This document shows, one piece after another, positions 1 through 9,049 of a DNA stretch of 10,219 bases. Location: positions 1 through 10,219 of the forward strand of contig JAFNUQ010000111.1 of NCBI GenBank assembly GCA_017383945.1, given 5' to 3'. The DNA is from Bacteroidales bacterium. GTDB lineage: Bacteria; Bacteroidota; Bacteroidia; Bacteroidales; UBA932. How positions within the stretch are numbered: position 1 is the first letter of the stretch; each line of letters starts with the position of its first letter. Made by a program: the position numbers and the translations under genes. The notes below the pieces were generated by a model. The model made no database searches. It was given only the letters and a program-made list of their open reading frames with translations, and was not told where the DNA came from.

Positions 1-1
1 C

Positions 2-844
2 CCTAAGCGTCTCCTCATCGGTGACGACGAGCACGGTTGGGATGACGAGGGCGTATTCAACTACGAAGGTGGTTGCTATGCTAAGGTTATCAAGCTCGAC
101 AAGGAGTCTGAACCAGATATCTACAACGCTATCCGCAGAGACGCTCTCCTTGAGAACGTTACAGTTGACGAGAACGGCGTGATTGATTTCAACGATAAGA
201 GCGTTACTGAGAATACTCGCGTTTCTTACCCAATCTATCACATCAACAAGATCGTTCGTCCAGTATCTCATGGTCCAGCTGCTAAGCAGGTTATCTTCCT
301 TTCAGCTGACGCCTTCGGTGTACTTCCTCCAGTTTCTATCCTCACTCCAGAGCAGACTAAGTACTACTTCCTCTCAGGCTTCACTGCTAAGCTCGCAGGT
401 ACTGAGCGTGGTATCACTGAGCCTACTCCAACATTCTCAGCTTGCTTCGGTCAGGCATTCCTTGAGCTTCACCCAACTAAGTATGCTGAGGAGCTCGTTA
501 AGAGAATGGAGCAGAGCGGTGCTAAGGCATACCTCGTAAACACTGGTTGGAACGGTACAGGCAAGCGTATCTCTATCCGCGACACTCGTGGTATCATCGA
601 TGCTATCCTTGATGGTTCTATCGACAGCGCTCCTACCAAGACTATTCCTTACTTCAACTTCGAGGTTCCAACTGCCCTCAATGGCGTTGATACTAACATT
701 CTCGATCCTCGTGACACATATGCTGATCCAGCAATGTGGGAGGAGAAGGCAAAGGATCTCGCAGGTCGCTTCATCAAGAACTTCGCTAAGTACGAGTCTA
801 ACGAGGCTGGTAAGGCTCTCGTAGAGGCTGGTCCAAAGCTCTAG
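2..844 (+). CDS. pckA: Phosphoenolpyruvate carboxykinase (ATP), C-terminal part (5' truncated by window edge)
   Basis: The enzyme interconverts oxaloacetate plus ATP and phosphoenolpyruvate plus CO2 plus ADP in the cytoplasm. It is gluconeogenic in many bacteria; in fermentative anaerobes it can run in the carboxylating direction (family knowledge; direction here is not shown). The frame is open from base 2 and gives 280 residues, about half of the usual ~535-540. The P-loop half lies outside the window. Visible motifs are the kinase-2 metal-binding segment LIGDDEHGW at residues 5-13 with its paired Asp, EGGCYAK just after it, [12 protein letters not shown] in the middle with the substrate-region Arg, the [14 protein letters not shown] stretch, and [15 protein letters not shown] near the nucleotide-binding region. 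The C-terminus ALVEAGPKL aligns with that of the E. coli enzyme as I remember it, so the 3' end is intact. All 20 lysines are AAG, a sign of strong codon selection. A terminator follows 18 nt after the stop. Confidence 0.97.
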   Translation, partial: PKRLLIGDDEHGWDDEGVFNYEGGCYAKVIKLDKESEPDIYNAIRRDALLENVTVDENGVIDFNDKSVTENTRVSYPIYHINKIVRPVSHGPAAKQVIFLSADAFGVLPPVSILTPEQTKYYFLSGFTAKLAGTERGITEPTPTFSACFGQAFLELHPTKYAEELVKRMEQSGAKAYLVNTGWNGTGKRISIRDTRGIIDAILDGSIDSAPTKTIPYFNFEVPTALNGVDTNILDPRDTYADPAMWEEKAKDLAGRFIKNFAKYESNEAGKALVEAGPKL

Positions 845-862
845 TCCTTGCAACAATACAAC

Positions 863-894
863 AAAAAGGCTTCCGGTGACGGAAGCCTTTTTTT
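863..894. terminator. Bidirectional intrinsic terminator between pckA and the convergent gene cluster
   Basis: A perfect 13-bp inverted repeat (arms 863-875 and 880-892) encloses a GTGA loop at 876-879. The core arm is GGCTTCCG. On the + strand it is followed by a run of seven T (888-894). On the - strand the same hairpin ends in a run of five T. It sits 18 nt past the pckA stop and 15 nt past the stop of the convergent thioesterase gene, so it can end both transcripts. Confidence 0.93.
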
Positions 895-909
895 ATTGAT
901 AATCTTTAT

Positions 910-1659
910 TTACTCTTCAAAGATGAGCTTCTCGATAAATACCTGGACTCCATCGACTTTACCCTCAATAATATGGGCACCATCAACAAAAGCGTGATAC
1001 AACTCCACTGTCTCTCCCCTGCGGGCCTCGCGGTTAAAGTTGATAGTCAACTCTTTAAGGAAATGCTCATACACCAGACTCTCAGGAAGCGCATCAAGAG
1101 CCCAAACGGTATACTTGACATTATTTGCGTGAAGGTTAAAATCCGTATCTGAATAATTAACCACGTGAGTACCGATGAGCTCAGGTTGTACCGATCGAGG
1201 CATTACAACCTTAGGACAAGGGGCCTCAATCGCATGATCTTCTGATTGAGGTTCTGCCGGAACTCTGGACATCACCGCTTCATCACGACAAAGACGTCGC
1301 TCAGCAATATCCATAATAATCCAAGAACTTGTTGAGTTGACCATCGGCTCTCCATCTTCAGAAAGCATCTGATAGTCTCTCAAAAAATTGATACCCTTGA
1401 GGCCTTTGTGCCAGCTATCAAGTCTGACAACATCACCAAACTTAACCGGCTTCAGAAACCGCACCTGCTGACGGGCAAGAATCCACACACAGTTATGATC
1501 CTTCAATGCTGTATCACCAAAATCAAGCGATCCTGCAGCCTTGGTTGCAATATCCTGTGCACAATCCAAGAAAGCTGAAGGGCGAAGAATTCTATTATAA
1601 TCCGACATATAACACGCTATGTCGAAATGCATTGAATATTTCTGATTATACTCTGCCAT
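910..1659 (-). CDS. Acyl-[acyl-carrier-protein] thioesterase (FatA/FatB-like)
   Basis: This 249-residue protein is predicted to hydrolyse acyl-ACP to free fatty acid and holo-ACP in the cytoplasm, ending or diverting fatty-acid elongation. It has the tandem hot-dog layout of the acyl-ACP thioesterase family. The N-terminal hot-dog spans about residues 5-130, with a helix at RPSAFLDCAQDIATKAA and a strand region VWILARQQVRFLKP. The second hot-dog starts near residue 160. The family's catalytic-region motif is at 175-180, NLHANN, within DTDFNLHANNVKY, supplying the Asn and His (N175, H177). No transit or signal peptide is present. It is the last gene of the - strand cluster, 32 nt after the NIF3-like gene, and its stop is followed by the shared terminator. 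The start is ATG after an A-rich AAATAAAAACA stretch with no clear Shine-Dalgarno. Acyl chain-length preference cannot be read from the sequence. Confidence 0.9.
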   Translation of the reverse strand: MAEYNQKYSMHFDIACYMSDYNRILRPSAFLDCAQDIATKAAGSLDFGDTALKDHNCVWILARQQVRFLKPVKFGDVVRLDSWHKGLKGINFLRDYQMLSEDGEPMVNSTSSWIIMDIAERRLCRDEAVMSRVPAEPQSEDHAIEAPCPKVVMPRSVQPELIGTHVVNYSDTDFNLHANNVKYTVWALDALPESLVYEHFLKELTINFNREARRGETVELYHAFVDGAHIIEGKVDGVQVFIEKLIFEE

Positions 1660-1691
1660 TGTTTTTATTTATATAACAATACCGCAAAATC

Positions 1692-2459
1692 TTACCTATA
1701 GCAGATAGGATTTGTGCAAATCTCTGTTTTATAAACATCAATCTTCTCTTCCAGAATACGGACCAGAACATCAATAGTATATTGCTCGCTCTGATAGTGT
1801 CCTAACTCAAGAAGGAAAAGTCCGTCATTCTCAAAATAATCGTGATAATGAAACTCTCCGCACACAAAGCAATCTGCTCCCGCGCGCAAAGCATCCTTCA
1901 TCAGAAAGGCTCCTGAACCTCCGCACACCGCAACTCTTTTAATCTCACGCCCTAGCGTCTGCGAGCAGCGAAGAGCGTCAACAGCAAATCTTTCCTTAAC
2001 CACAGAGGCGAGGGCTTCATCACTAAGAGGAGCAGAAAGGTCACCCACAACACCCGAGCCCCATTGGCCTGAAGGCGAAGGAGAGAGGAAGCTGATGTTT
2101 TGCAGTCCCAGTCGTGAAGCAATTTCGTAATTTACGCCGCCCGGAGCATTATCCAAGCTGGTGTGAGCCGAATAAATCGCTATGCCTGAGCATATTGCCT
2201 TCATCACGCAGCGCTGCTGGTATGTGCTGCAGCTGACTTGCTTGAGCGCCTTAAAAATCAGCGGATGATGAGAAACAATCATCTCGCAGCCTTTGCGCAC
2301 TGCTTCATCAACTATTTCCTCCGTTACATCAAGACAGACGAGAACCTTGCTGACGTCAGCATCAGGAAGCCCCACCTGCAGACCGCAATTGTCCCATTCG
2401 TCTTGATAATGAAGAGGAGCAAGGCCCTCAATGAGGGCCATTATATCCCTAACTTTCAT
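1692..2459 (-). CDS. NIF3/DUF34-family dinuclear metal-binding protein
   Basis: This 255-residue protein belongs to the NIF3/YbgI (DUF34) family, toroidal hexamers with a two-metal site per subunit. It is often annotated as 'GTP cyclohydrolase 1 type 2', but its physiological reaction is not settled. The metal ligands expected for the family are all visible: H64 and H65 in VSHHPLIF, H99 and D103 in SAHTSLDNAPGG, and H221 and E225 in LGHYQSEQ. The N-terminus EWDNCGLQVG (residues 21-30) is also typical. The length fits the short form of the family, without the PII-like domain that some members carry in the middle. The protein is relatively cysteine-rich, including CGEFHYH at 200-206. It starts 2 nt after the stop of the S9 peptidase gene, which indicates cotranscription and probable translational coupling. 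Family assignment is firm; function is open. Confidence 0.93.
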   Translation of the reverse strand: MKVRDIMALIEGLAPLHYQDEWDNCGLQVGLPDADVSKVLVCLDVTEEIVDEAVRKGCEMIVSHHPLIFKALKQVSCSTYQQRCVMKAICSGIAIYSAHTSLDNAPGGVNYEIASRLGLQNISFLSPSPSGQWGSGVVGDLSAPLSDEALASVVKERFAVDALRCSQTLGREIKRVAVCGGSGAFLMKDALRAGADCFVCGEFHYHDYFENDGLFLLELGHYQSEQYTIDVLVRILEEKIDVYKTEICTNPICYR

Positions 2460-2461
2460 AA

Positions 2462-4651
2462 TTACTTAATCCATCTCTCAAGCCAGCCATAGAACTCCTT
2501 GTGCCACAAGAGAGAATTCTGAGGCTGAAGAATCCAATGGTTCTCCTCAGGGAAGATCACAAGCTTAGAAGGAACACCCATCATCTGAGCGGCATTGAAT
2601 GCTGCCATACCCTGCTCATAAGGGATACGGAAGTCCATCATACCGTGGATACAAAGGATAGGAGTATTCCACTTGGTAACCATAGAGGTAGGAGAGAGGC
2701 GATAATGTCTCTGAGTCTTAGGATTATCTGCATATGGAGCACCAGCCTGCTGCATACCGCCAAATGTCACGCCATCACCCTGAGGGCCCATCTGTCCTGG
2801 GGTATAGGCATACTCAGTGAGACCACCGTTATCCCAGTTGGTAAACCAGGACTCCTCAGTAGTATACCACATCTGTTCCTCGTTGAAGATACCTGCGTGT
2901 GCGATGAAGCAGTCATAAAGACCATCGTGCAGACCCTCAAGCATATACACTGAATAGCCGCCATAAGAAGCACCTACACAAGCGAGCTTATCTACATATG
3001 GAAGGCTCTTGATGTATTTACCGGCAACAAGATAATCCTGCATATTAAGGCCTGGATAATCGCCGGAAATCTGCTCTTTCCACTCCTGACCGAAGGCTGT
3101 TGTACCACGGCGGTTAGGCATAATCACGATATATCCCTGCTCTGCCATAAGGCGGTAGCACCAGCGATAACTCCATCCCTGAGAGTTTGTACCCTGAGGT
3201 CCGCCAAGCACGATTTCCACTGCAGGATAGGTCTTGTTTTCATCAAAATGAGGAGGATAAAGCACCCAGCACTGCATCTGCTTGTGGTCTACAGTCTCAA
3301 GAAGCACGCTCTCTGAACGCACCTCACCAAGCTGAGAGAAGATGTGCTCATTTTCTGAAGTAATCTGCTCAAATTCAGCACCTTCAGCAGTAACATTGAC
3401 TGCCACCAACTCTGTTGGGAAGCTGAGACAATCATAGCTTGCAAGCATCTTCACACCAGCTTCAGTCTCCTCAATTGCAAACGGCGAATAGAAATCATAA
3501 TGCCACTCACCTGGAGTCAAGCGAGTGATATTTCCTGCGAGGTCAGCCTTGAAAATGCTCTGAACAGCCTCGCGCACAAGAGCGTTGAAATAGATCTCAT
3601 CCCCGTGCCAAACGATACCTGCAACATCGTTGTCAAAGCTTGCAGAAAGATTGCGGATATTGCTATATGGCTGCTCTGCCGAGAAGTCTACATCACAGAC
3701 AAAAAGTCTCTGCTGGTCAGCCTCATAGCCATCGCGAGCCATTGAGATCCAAGCGAGATGCTTACCATCCTCGCTCCAAGCAGGATCTGTATCATAGCCA
3801 CCATCTGTCTTGACAGCAACAGTCTCCCCTGTCTCGACATTCATCACATAGATAGAGGTATTGGTACTGAACGCATACTCGATGCCAGTCTTCTTGCGGC
3901 AAGAGTAGGCGATATGCTTTCCGTCAGGAGACCACGCAAGCTGCTCCACTCCACCAAAAGGCTCTGTAGGAAGCTCAAACATCTCCTCACCGAGAATATC
4001 AATCGAGTTGTCCGGTGTGATAGTCTCTGCACCAAACGGAGCCACATAACTGCGAGGAATAGTGGTCACCCAGTGATCCCAGTGACGATACATAAGGTTC
4101 TCTGTTGTATAGGCCTGAGCCTTATCAAGTCTAGGATCAATATCTGTAGGAGTATCTACAAGCGGGTTCTTGATGCTGCTCACATAAATCACCTGAGTCT
4201 CATCGGCAGAGAGCTTAAACTCGCTGATACCTGAAGGTACATCGCTGATCTGCACCTTCTTGCCGAGTTTCTTACCCTCAAATGGCGCCTTCCAGATCTG
4301 TCCACCCTGGATAAAATAGATAGTCTTTCCGTCTGCTGACCAACGAGCATTGCTCACGCTCTTGGCATAGCGGGTGAGCTGATATGACTCGCTACCATCT
4401 GGCGAAGCGATGAAAAGGTTGCGACAAGAACGGTTATCTTCTATTGAAGTATATGATACTCCATAGAGAATCTTGCTTCCATCAGGCGAAAGCTGAGGAT
4501 CGCTGATTCTTCCCATTGCGAGAAGTGTCTCAGGAGTCATCACTCCATCTTCGATGCGGATCTCAGACTTGCCGATATATCCGCTAGTTTCCTTAGGTGT
4601 ACAAGACATAGCCAATGCTAAAACTGATAAACAAAAAATTGCTTTTCTCAT
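2462..4651 (-). CDS. S9 family serine peptidase, predicted lipoprotein (DPP5-like)
   Basis: This 729-residue prolyl-oligopeptidase-family enzyme most resembles acylaminoacyl peptidase or DPP5-type S9C members, which release dipeptides or short acyl-peptides from oligopeptides. Residues 1-16 form a signal peptide (MRK, then a hydrophobic stretch) ending in a relaxed lipobox, LAMSC, so lipidation at C17 is predicted and the enzyme should be anchored in the cell envelope. CTPKE after the Cys only loosely resembles a Bacteroidota surface-export signal. The N-terminal propeller shows PD40-type repeats, such as LSPDGSKILY (~54), WSADGKTIYF (~104), WSPDGKHIAY (~240) and WSEDGKHLAW (~292). The C-terminal alpha/beta-hydrolase domain has the nucleophile motif GASYGG (S562), then D673 in IHGMMDFRIP and H705 in ENHWI, a complete triad. 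A Gly/Gln-rich segment at about 610-648 looks longer than usual. The ATG overlaps the recG stop as ATGA. Exact substrate preference is unknown. Confidence 0.92.
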   Translation of the reverse strand: MRKAIFCLSVLALAMSCTPKETSGYIGKSEIRIEDGVMTPETLLAMGRISDPQLSPDGSKILYGVSYTSIEDNRSCRNLFIASPDGSESYQLTRYAKSVSNARWSADGKTIYFIQGGQIWKAPFEGKKLGKKVQISDVPSGISEFKLSADETQVIYVSSIKNPLVDTPTDIDPRLDKAQAYTTENLMYRHWDHWVTTIPRSYVAPFGAETITPDNSIDILGEEMFELPTEPFGGVEQLAWSPDGKHIAYSCRKKTGIEYAFSTNTSIYVMNVETGETVAVKTDGGYDTDPAWSEDGKHLAWISMARDGYEADQQRLFVCDVDFSAEQPYSNIRNLSASFDNDVAGIVWHGDEIYFNALVREAVQSIFKADLAGNITRLTPGEWHYDFYSPFAIEETEAGVKMLASYDCLSFPTELVAVNVTAEGAEFEQITSENEHIFSQLGEVRSESVLLETVDHKQMQCWVLYPPHFDENKTYPAVEIVLGGPQGTNSQGWSYRWCYRLMAEQGYIVIMPNRRGTTAFGQEWKEQISGDYPGLNMQDYLVAGKYIKSLPYVDKLACVGASYGGYSVYMLEGLHDGLYDCFIAHAGIFNEEQMWYTTEESWFTNWDNGGLTEYAYTPGQMGPQGDGVTFGGMQQAGAPYADNPKTQRHYRLSPTSMVTKWNTPILCIHGMMDFRIPYEQGMAAFNAAQMMGVPSKLVIFPEENHWILQPQNSLLWHKEFYGWLERWIK

Positions 4652-6795
4652 GATATTTTACTGTAATCTTTAATATCGTATTTATTTTTCTTTAATTCCT
4701 TACTAAGTCGCTGATTTTCCGGTCTTTCCAACAAAGGATCAGACTGCAGGACATCTATCGCATCTGCTCTTGCTTCAGACAGGAGTATACCATCTCGCGC
4801 AAGCGAAGCAATATTAAGGCTGATTGGAAGACCGCTCTGAGCAGTACCCTCCAGGTCTCCTGGACCTCTCATCTTCATATCCTCCTCTGCAATTGCAAAT
4901 CCATCCTCTGTGCGGCACATCAGATCTAGCCTCTGCTGAGCCTCCCTGCTCGTCTTCACGTCCTTCATCAGGATACAATAGGACTCATCTGAGCCTCGTC
5001 CCACGCGTCCGCGAAGCTGGTGCAGCTGGCTCAAGCCAAACCTTTGAGCGCTCTCTATCACCATCACAGAAGCATTAGGCACATCCACGCCCACTTCAAT
5101 CACAGTAGTTGACACAAGGATATGTGCTCTGCCCGCGGCAAATGCGCTCATATTGAAGTTTTTCTCCTCGTTGCTCTGCTGTCCGTGGACAATAGCAACC
5201 TTATATTCAGGCATAGGAAAAGCCTGCAGTATGTCTTCATAGCCCTTTTCAAGGTTCTGAAGATCAAGTTTCTCGCTCTCAAAAATCAGAGGATACACCA
5301 CAAAGACCTGACGTCCCTTGGCAATCTCCTCCTTCATAAAGTTATACATTGCCCGGCGCTTATTCTCTCCGATGCAGATTGTCTTTACCGGCTTGCGGCC
5401 AGGAGGCATCTCGTCAATCACAGACACATCCAGGTCGCCATAAAGCGTCATAGCAAGCGTGCGCGGGATAGGAGTCGCTGTCATCACCAGCACGTGCGGG
5501 GCAATAGTATTCTTTGCCCAAAGCTTTGCCCTCTGATCCACACCGAAACGATGCTGCTCATCAATCACAGCCAGGCCCAGGTTGGCAAATATCACATTGT
5601 CCTCAAGCAGAGCGTGGGTGCCCACTATAATACCGATACTGCCGTCAGCCAGGCCTGCCAGAGTCTCGCGTCTCTGCTTTGTTGTACTGCTTCCTGTGAG
5701 GATAGCACTCTTTACCGTGGTCGGCGCAAGATATTTCTGTATATTATTAAAATGCTGTCTTGCAAGCACTTCCGTAGGAGCCATAATGCAAGTCTGGTAG
5801 CCACTTCCGACAGCTAGGAGGCAGCTCAACACGGCCACCATTGTCTTGCCGGAGCCCACATCTCCTTGCAGCAGGCGATTCATCTGCGATCCGCTCATCA
5901 GGTCTGCACGAATCTCCTTGATCACTCTCTGCTGTGCTCCGGTGAGGCTATATGGCAGAGCATTGTAACACGCGTGCCAGTCTGCACCCACCTTGCTCAT
6001 CACAAAGCCCTTTTCTCCCCTGCTCCGCACAAATTTCTGCTTCAACAGCGAGAGCTGCAGCAGAAACAGCTCCTCATATTTAAGGCGGCGCTGAGCCTTC
6101 TCAAGAGCCGAAGTATCGGCAGGGAAATGTATATTTTTGAGCGCAAATCTCAGGCTCACAAGACCTTTGCTCTGAAGGAGATAATCCGGCAGAGTCTCCT
6201 CAATCTCCGGCAAGCAGAGGCTTAGCGCCGCCGCCTGCATCTTGCACATCACCTTGCCGGTAATGCCCCCGGCCTTCAGTTTCTCCGTACTGGTGTATAC
6301 GCCTGTCAGAGCTCCGACTCCGGCCGGTTCATTGCGCGCTGGGTCCACTTCGGGATGCACCATATTCAGCCTGCCGTTAAATGCTTGCGGCTTGCCGAAG
6401 AAAATGAATTCGCTTCCGGGCACAAGCTGTGTGAAATTCCACTTGATGCCCTTAAAAAAAACAAGTTCAATGCTGCCAGAAGCATCTTCAACAACTACTG
6501 AAAGACGCTTTGCCGCATTGAAATGTATAGGTTGGGTCAATTGCGAAATCACTGCACCGGAAGGTCCCAGAAGAGTCCTGCTCAGCACTCGCGCTCTGAT
6601 CTGCACTGATGCTGCCGTCGACTGGATTTCGGCGATGGGAGTGATGCCGCTACGATCTATATACCTGAACGGATATAGGCTGATGAGGTCAGAAAGAGTC
6701 TCTATGCCCAGCTCGCGCCTGAGCAGCTCAGCCCTTTTGGGGCCGACACCGCTCAGATACTGAATGCTGGTACCAAGATTATTCAAGACCGACAC
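4648..6795 (-). CDS. recG: ATP-dependent DNA helicase RecG
   Basis: RecG is a monomeric superfamily-2 translocase that reverses stalled replication forks and processes branched recombination intermediates. The 715-residue product has the expected order. An N-terminal wedge/OB region includes [13 protein letters not shown] (13-25) and YPFRYIDRS (41-49). The helicase core follows: Walker A GDVGSGKT (311-318), motif Ia [15 protein letters not shown] box (412-415), TATPIPRT (439-446), and the motif VI region QLRGRVGRG (593-601). The C-terminal TRG-type region is [19 protein letters not shown] (637-655). The start is GTG at 6795. An in-frame TAG at 6811-6813 blocks extension, no ATG or GTG lies between them, and the next in-frame Met is residue 145, so GTG is favoured. 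The reading frame overlaps the end of purB by 17 nt, and the stop overlaps the next start by 4 nt (ATGA), consistent with translational coupling. Length is close to the E. coli protein (693). Confidence 0.97.
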   Translation of the reverse strand: MSVLNNLGTSIQYLSGVGPKRAELLRRELGIETLSDLISLYPFRYIDRSGITPIAEIQSTAASVQIRARVLSRTLLGPSGAVISQLTQPIHFNAAKRLSVVVEDASGSIELVFFKGIKWNFTQLVPGSEFIFFGKPQAFNGRLNMVHPEVDPARNEPAGVGALTGVYTSTEKLKAGGITGKVMCKMQAAALSLCLPEIEETLPDYLLQSKGLVSLRFALKNIHFPADTSALEKAQRRLKYEELFLLQLSLLKQKFVRSRGEKGFVMSKVGADWHACYNALPYSLTGAQQRVIKEIRADLMSGSQMNRLLQGDVGSGKTMVAVLSCLLAVGSGYQTCIMAPTEVLARQHFNNIQKYLAPTTVKSAILTGSSTTKQRRETLAGLADGSIGIIVGTHALLEDNVIFANLGLAVIDEQHRFGVDQRAKLWAKNTIAPHVLVMTATPIPRTLAMTLYGDLDVSVIDEMPPGRKPVKTICIGENKRRAMYNFMKEEIAKGRQVFVVYPLIFESEKLDLQNLEKGYEDILQAFPMPEYKVAIVHGQQSNEEKNFNMSAFAAGRAHILVSTTVIEVGVDVPNASVMVIESAQRFGLSQLHQLRGRVGRGSDESYCILMKDVKTSREAQQRLDLMCRTEDGFAIAEEDMKMRGPGDLEGTAQSGLPISLNIASLARDGILLSEARADAIDVLQSDPLLERPENQRLSKELKKNKYDIKDYSKIS

Positions 6796-8074
6796 GACCG
6801 TAGATAAAATCTACGTTCTTGAAGTAGTACTCAAGAGTGAAGCATGACTCAAGCTCTTCCACTGAGAGGAGTCCCATAACAGTCTCACTCTCTTTGAGAA
6901 GTGTCTGATAGTCAAGACCTTCAGTCCAAGCCTTCATTGCAATCGGCTGTACTGTATCGTAGGCCTGCTCACGAGAAAGACCCTTGCCGATGAGTGCGTT
7001 CATCACTCTCTGAGCAAAGATGACTCCGCGAGTAGCATAGATATTCTGGATCATGCGCTCTGGATATACCACGAGGTTTTCAAGGATGCCCTTGAAGCGC
7101 ACAAGCATATAGTCAAGAAGCTCTGTTGCATCAGGAAGGATGATGCGCTCTGTAGAAGAGTGTGATATATCTCTCTCGTGCCAGAGAGGGACGTTTTCAT
7201 TGGATGCGGCCATATAGCCTCTCATCACGCGTGCACAACCGCAGATATTCTCACTGCTGATAGGGTTGCGCTTGTGAGGCATAGCGCTTGAGCCCTTCTG
7301 ACCCTTACGGAAAGCCTCCTCAACCTCTCTCACCTCTGTACGCTGAAGATTACGCACCTCAAAAGCCATCTGCTCAAGAGTTGAAGCGATAACTGAGAGA
7401 GTAGAGAGATAGAACGCGTGGCGATCTCTCTGAAGAACCTGAGTTGAGATATTGGCTGAATTGATGCCAAGCTTCTCGCACACATAGTCCTGGATAAATG
7501 GAGGGATATTTGCAAAATTGCCCACAGCACCGCTCATCTTGCCGGCCTCAACACCCTGACAAGCATACTTGAAACGATCAAGGTTTCTCTTCATCTGCTC
7601 ATACCACAACGCCCACTTCAGACCGAAGCAAGTGATATCGGCGTGGATACCGTGAGTTCTACCGATGCAAGGAGTGCTCTTAAACTCAAGAGCTCTTTTC
7701 TTGAGCACCTCAAGGAACTCTTCCAAATCCTTGAGAAGGATAGAGTTAGCCTGCTTGAGAAGGTAACCGTTGGCAGTATCAACAACGTCAGTTGAAGTCA
7801 AACCATAGTGCACCCACTTCTTCTCCTCGCCGAGAGTCTCGCTCACCGCACGGGTAAACGCAACTACGTCGTGGCGGGTCTGCTCCTCGATCTCCTGAAT
7901 GCGAGGCACACTGAAGCCTGCATTGTCTCTAATCTTCTGCACATCCTCAGCCGGAATAACTCCGAGCTGGCTCCAAGCCTCACAAGAGAGGATTTCCACT
8001 TCGAGATAGGCGTTGAACTTATTTTCCTCAGTCCAGACGTCTCTCATCACTTTGCGCGAATATCTTTCTACCAT
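6779..8074 (-). CDS. purB: Adenylosuccinate lyase, Bacillus subtilis-type
   Basis: The enzyme performs two fumarate-releasing eliminations in purine synthesis: SAICAR to AICAR, and adenylosuccinate to AMP. The protein has 431 residues. Residues that match the catalytic set of the B. subtilis enzyme fall at identical numbers: H68 (TRHDVVAF), H89 ([10 protein letters not shown]), H141 (GRTHGIHAD), and S262/S263 plus E275 in the mobile-loop/signature region [16 protein letters not shown] (261-276). This shows collinearity with the B. subtilis/Thermotoga-type enzyme rather than with the longer E. coli-type PurB, whose N-terminus contains an AISPxDGRY motif that is absent here. It begins 2 nt after the stop of purC, whose product is its substrate, so the pair encodes consecutive reactions. 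The start is ATG after an A/T-rich AAAAATAAATAGAA stretch. The identification is secure; the subtype is notable for a Bacteroidota genome. Confidence 0.97.
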   Translation of the reverse strand: MVERYSRKVMRDVWTEENKFNAYLEVEILSCEAWSQLGVIPAEDVQKIRDNAGFSVPRIQEIEEQTRHDVVAFTRAVSETLGEEKKWVHYGLTSTDVVDTANGYLLKQANSILLKDLEEFLEVLKKRALEFKSTPCIGRTHGIHADITCFGLKWALWYEQMKRNLDRFKYACQGVEAGKMSGAVGNFANIPPFIQDYVCEKLGINSANISTQVLQRDRHAFYLSTLSVIASTLEQMAFEVRNLQRTEVREVEEAFRKGQKGSSAMPHKRNPISSENICGCARVMRGYMAASNENVPLWHERDISHSSTERIILPDATELLDYMLVRFKGILENLVVYPERMIQNIYATRGVIFAQRVMNALIGKGLSREQAYDTVQPIAMKAWTEGLDYQTLLKESETVMGLLSVEELESCFTLEYYFKNVDFIYGRVGLE

Positions 8075-8076
8075 TT

Positions 8077-9021
8077 CTATTTATTTTTCAAAAACTCTGT
8101 TACAGCTGTCTCGATGCGTGCAGCGATGTCCTCGCTTGGGCTTGGCTCAAACTTAGAAGCAGTGATGTGCTCATAAAGCTCGATATAGCGCTCTGTGATG
8201 CCGGAAATCACTTCTTCTGTCATCTCAGGCACAGTCTCACCATCTCTTCCCTGGAAACCACCGGCCATCAGCCACTCTCTTACAAACTCCTTTGAAAGCT
8301 GCTTCTGGCGCTCGCCGGCAGCAAGTCTCTCTTCATAGCCCTCTGCATAGAAATAACGTGAAGAGTCAGGAGTGTGAATCTCATCCATGAGGATGATCTG
8401 ACCGTCTCTCTTGCCGAACTCATATTTAGTATCAACAAGGATAAGTCCCTGCTCTGCAGCCATCTGAGTACCTCTCTCAAAAAGTGCACGTGTATAGGCC
8501 TCAAGCTGAGCATAATCCTCCTCGCTCACGATACCTCTTGCGATGATCTCCTCACGAGAAATATCCTCATCGTGACCCTCGGCAGCCTTGGTTGTCGGAG
8601 TAATGATCGGCTGAGGGAACTTCTGGTTTTCTACCATACCATCAGGAAGAGCCACACCGCAGATGCTTCTCTTACCTGCCTTGTACTCTCTCCAGGCGTG
8701 GCCTGTGAGGTAACCGCGGATAACCATCTCAACAAGGAACGGCTCGCAACGGTAGCCCACAGTAACCATTGGATCCACAGCTGCGATCTTCCAGTTAGGA
8801 ACGATATCAGCGGTAGCATCCAAGAACTTAGAAGCTATCTGATTGAGAACCTGACCCTTAAATGGAATACCCTTTGGAAGGACAACATCAAAGGCTGAGA
8901 TGCGGTCTGTAGCGACCATTACGAGATAATCATTTCCGATGCTATAGACATCGCGGACCTTGCCTGTGTATTTGGCTACCTGGCCCGGAAAGTTAAAATC
9001 AGTGCTGACAAGAGCTTTCAT
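8077..9021 (-). CDS. purC: Phosphoribosylaminoimidazole-succinocarboxamide synthase (SAICAR synthetase)
   Basis: The enzyme joins CAIR and L-aspartate with ATP to form SAICAR, the substrate of the next gene's product, PurB. The 314-residue protein is the long, yeast Ade1-like form, not the ~237-residue E. coli form. Recognisable segments are TGKVRDVY (19-26), the ATP-site region [20 protein letters not shown] (37-56), signature 1 [10 protein letters not shown] (101-110), signature 2 LVDTKYEFG (196-204), and [11 protein letters not shown] (213-223). I chose the ATG at 9021 ([13 protein letters not shown]) because Bacteroidota PurC proteins begin this way. An upstream in-frame ATG at 9054 would add an 11-residue tail ([11 protein letters not shown]) encoded inside the intergenic inverted repeat and is not favoured. 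It is the first gene of the - strand cluster and is divergent from purF, with 72 nt between the start codons. Confidence 0.96.
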   Translation of the reverse strand: MKALVSTDFNFPGQVAKYTGKVRDVYSIGNDYLVMVATDRISAFDVVLPKGIPFKGQVLNQIASKFLDATADIVPNWKIAAVDPMVTVGYRCEPFLVEMVIRGYLTGHAWREYKAGKRSICGVALPDGMVENQKFPQPIITPTTKAAEGHDEDISREEIIARGIVSEEDYAQLEAYTRALFERGTQMAAEQGLILVDTKYEFGKRDGQIILMDEIHTPDSSRYFYAEGYEERLAAGERQKQLSKEFVREWLMAGGFQGRDGETVPEMTEEVISGITERYIELYEHITASKFEPSPSEDIAARIETAVTEFLKNK

Positions 9022-9049
9022 AAAATCTATAAATATAACAATGCGAATA

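Noticed and set aside
437-856. 139-codon open frame on the - strand overlapping pckA
   Set aside because: It is antisense to the strongly conserved pckA frame, has no recognisable motif, and arises from pckA's biased codon use.
1660-1691. Possible separate promoter for the thioesterase gene in the 32-nt gap after the NIF3-like gene
   Set aside because: No TAnnTTTG box with a TTTG -33 partner is found there. The gap is AT-rich but short and fits an intra-operon spacer.
3758-4234. 158-codon open frame on the + strand inside the S9 peptidase gene
   Set aside because: It is a shadow of a complete, domain-supported gene on the other strand, with low-complexity Cys/Leu/Ile-rich translation.
5122-5817. 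231-codon open frame on the + strand inside recG
   Set aside because: It is fully antisense to a confidently identified recG. Its translation has no recognisable domain and is His/Leu/Ser-rich, as expected for an antisense shadow.
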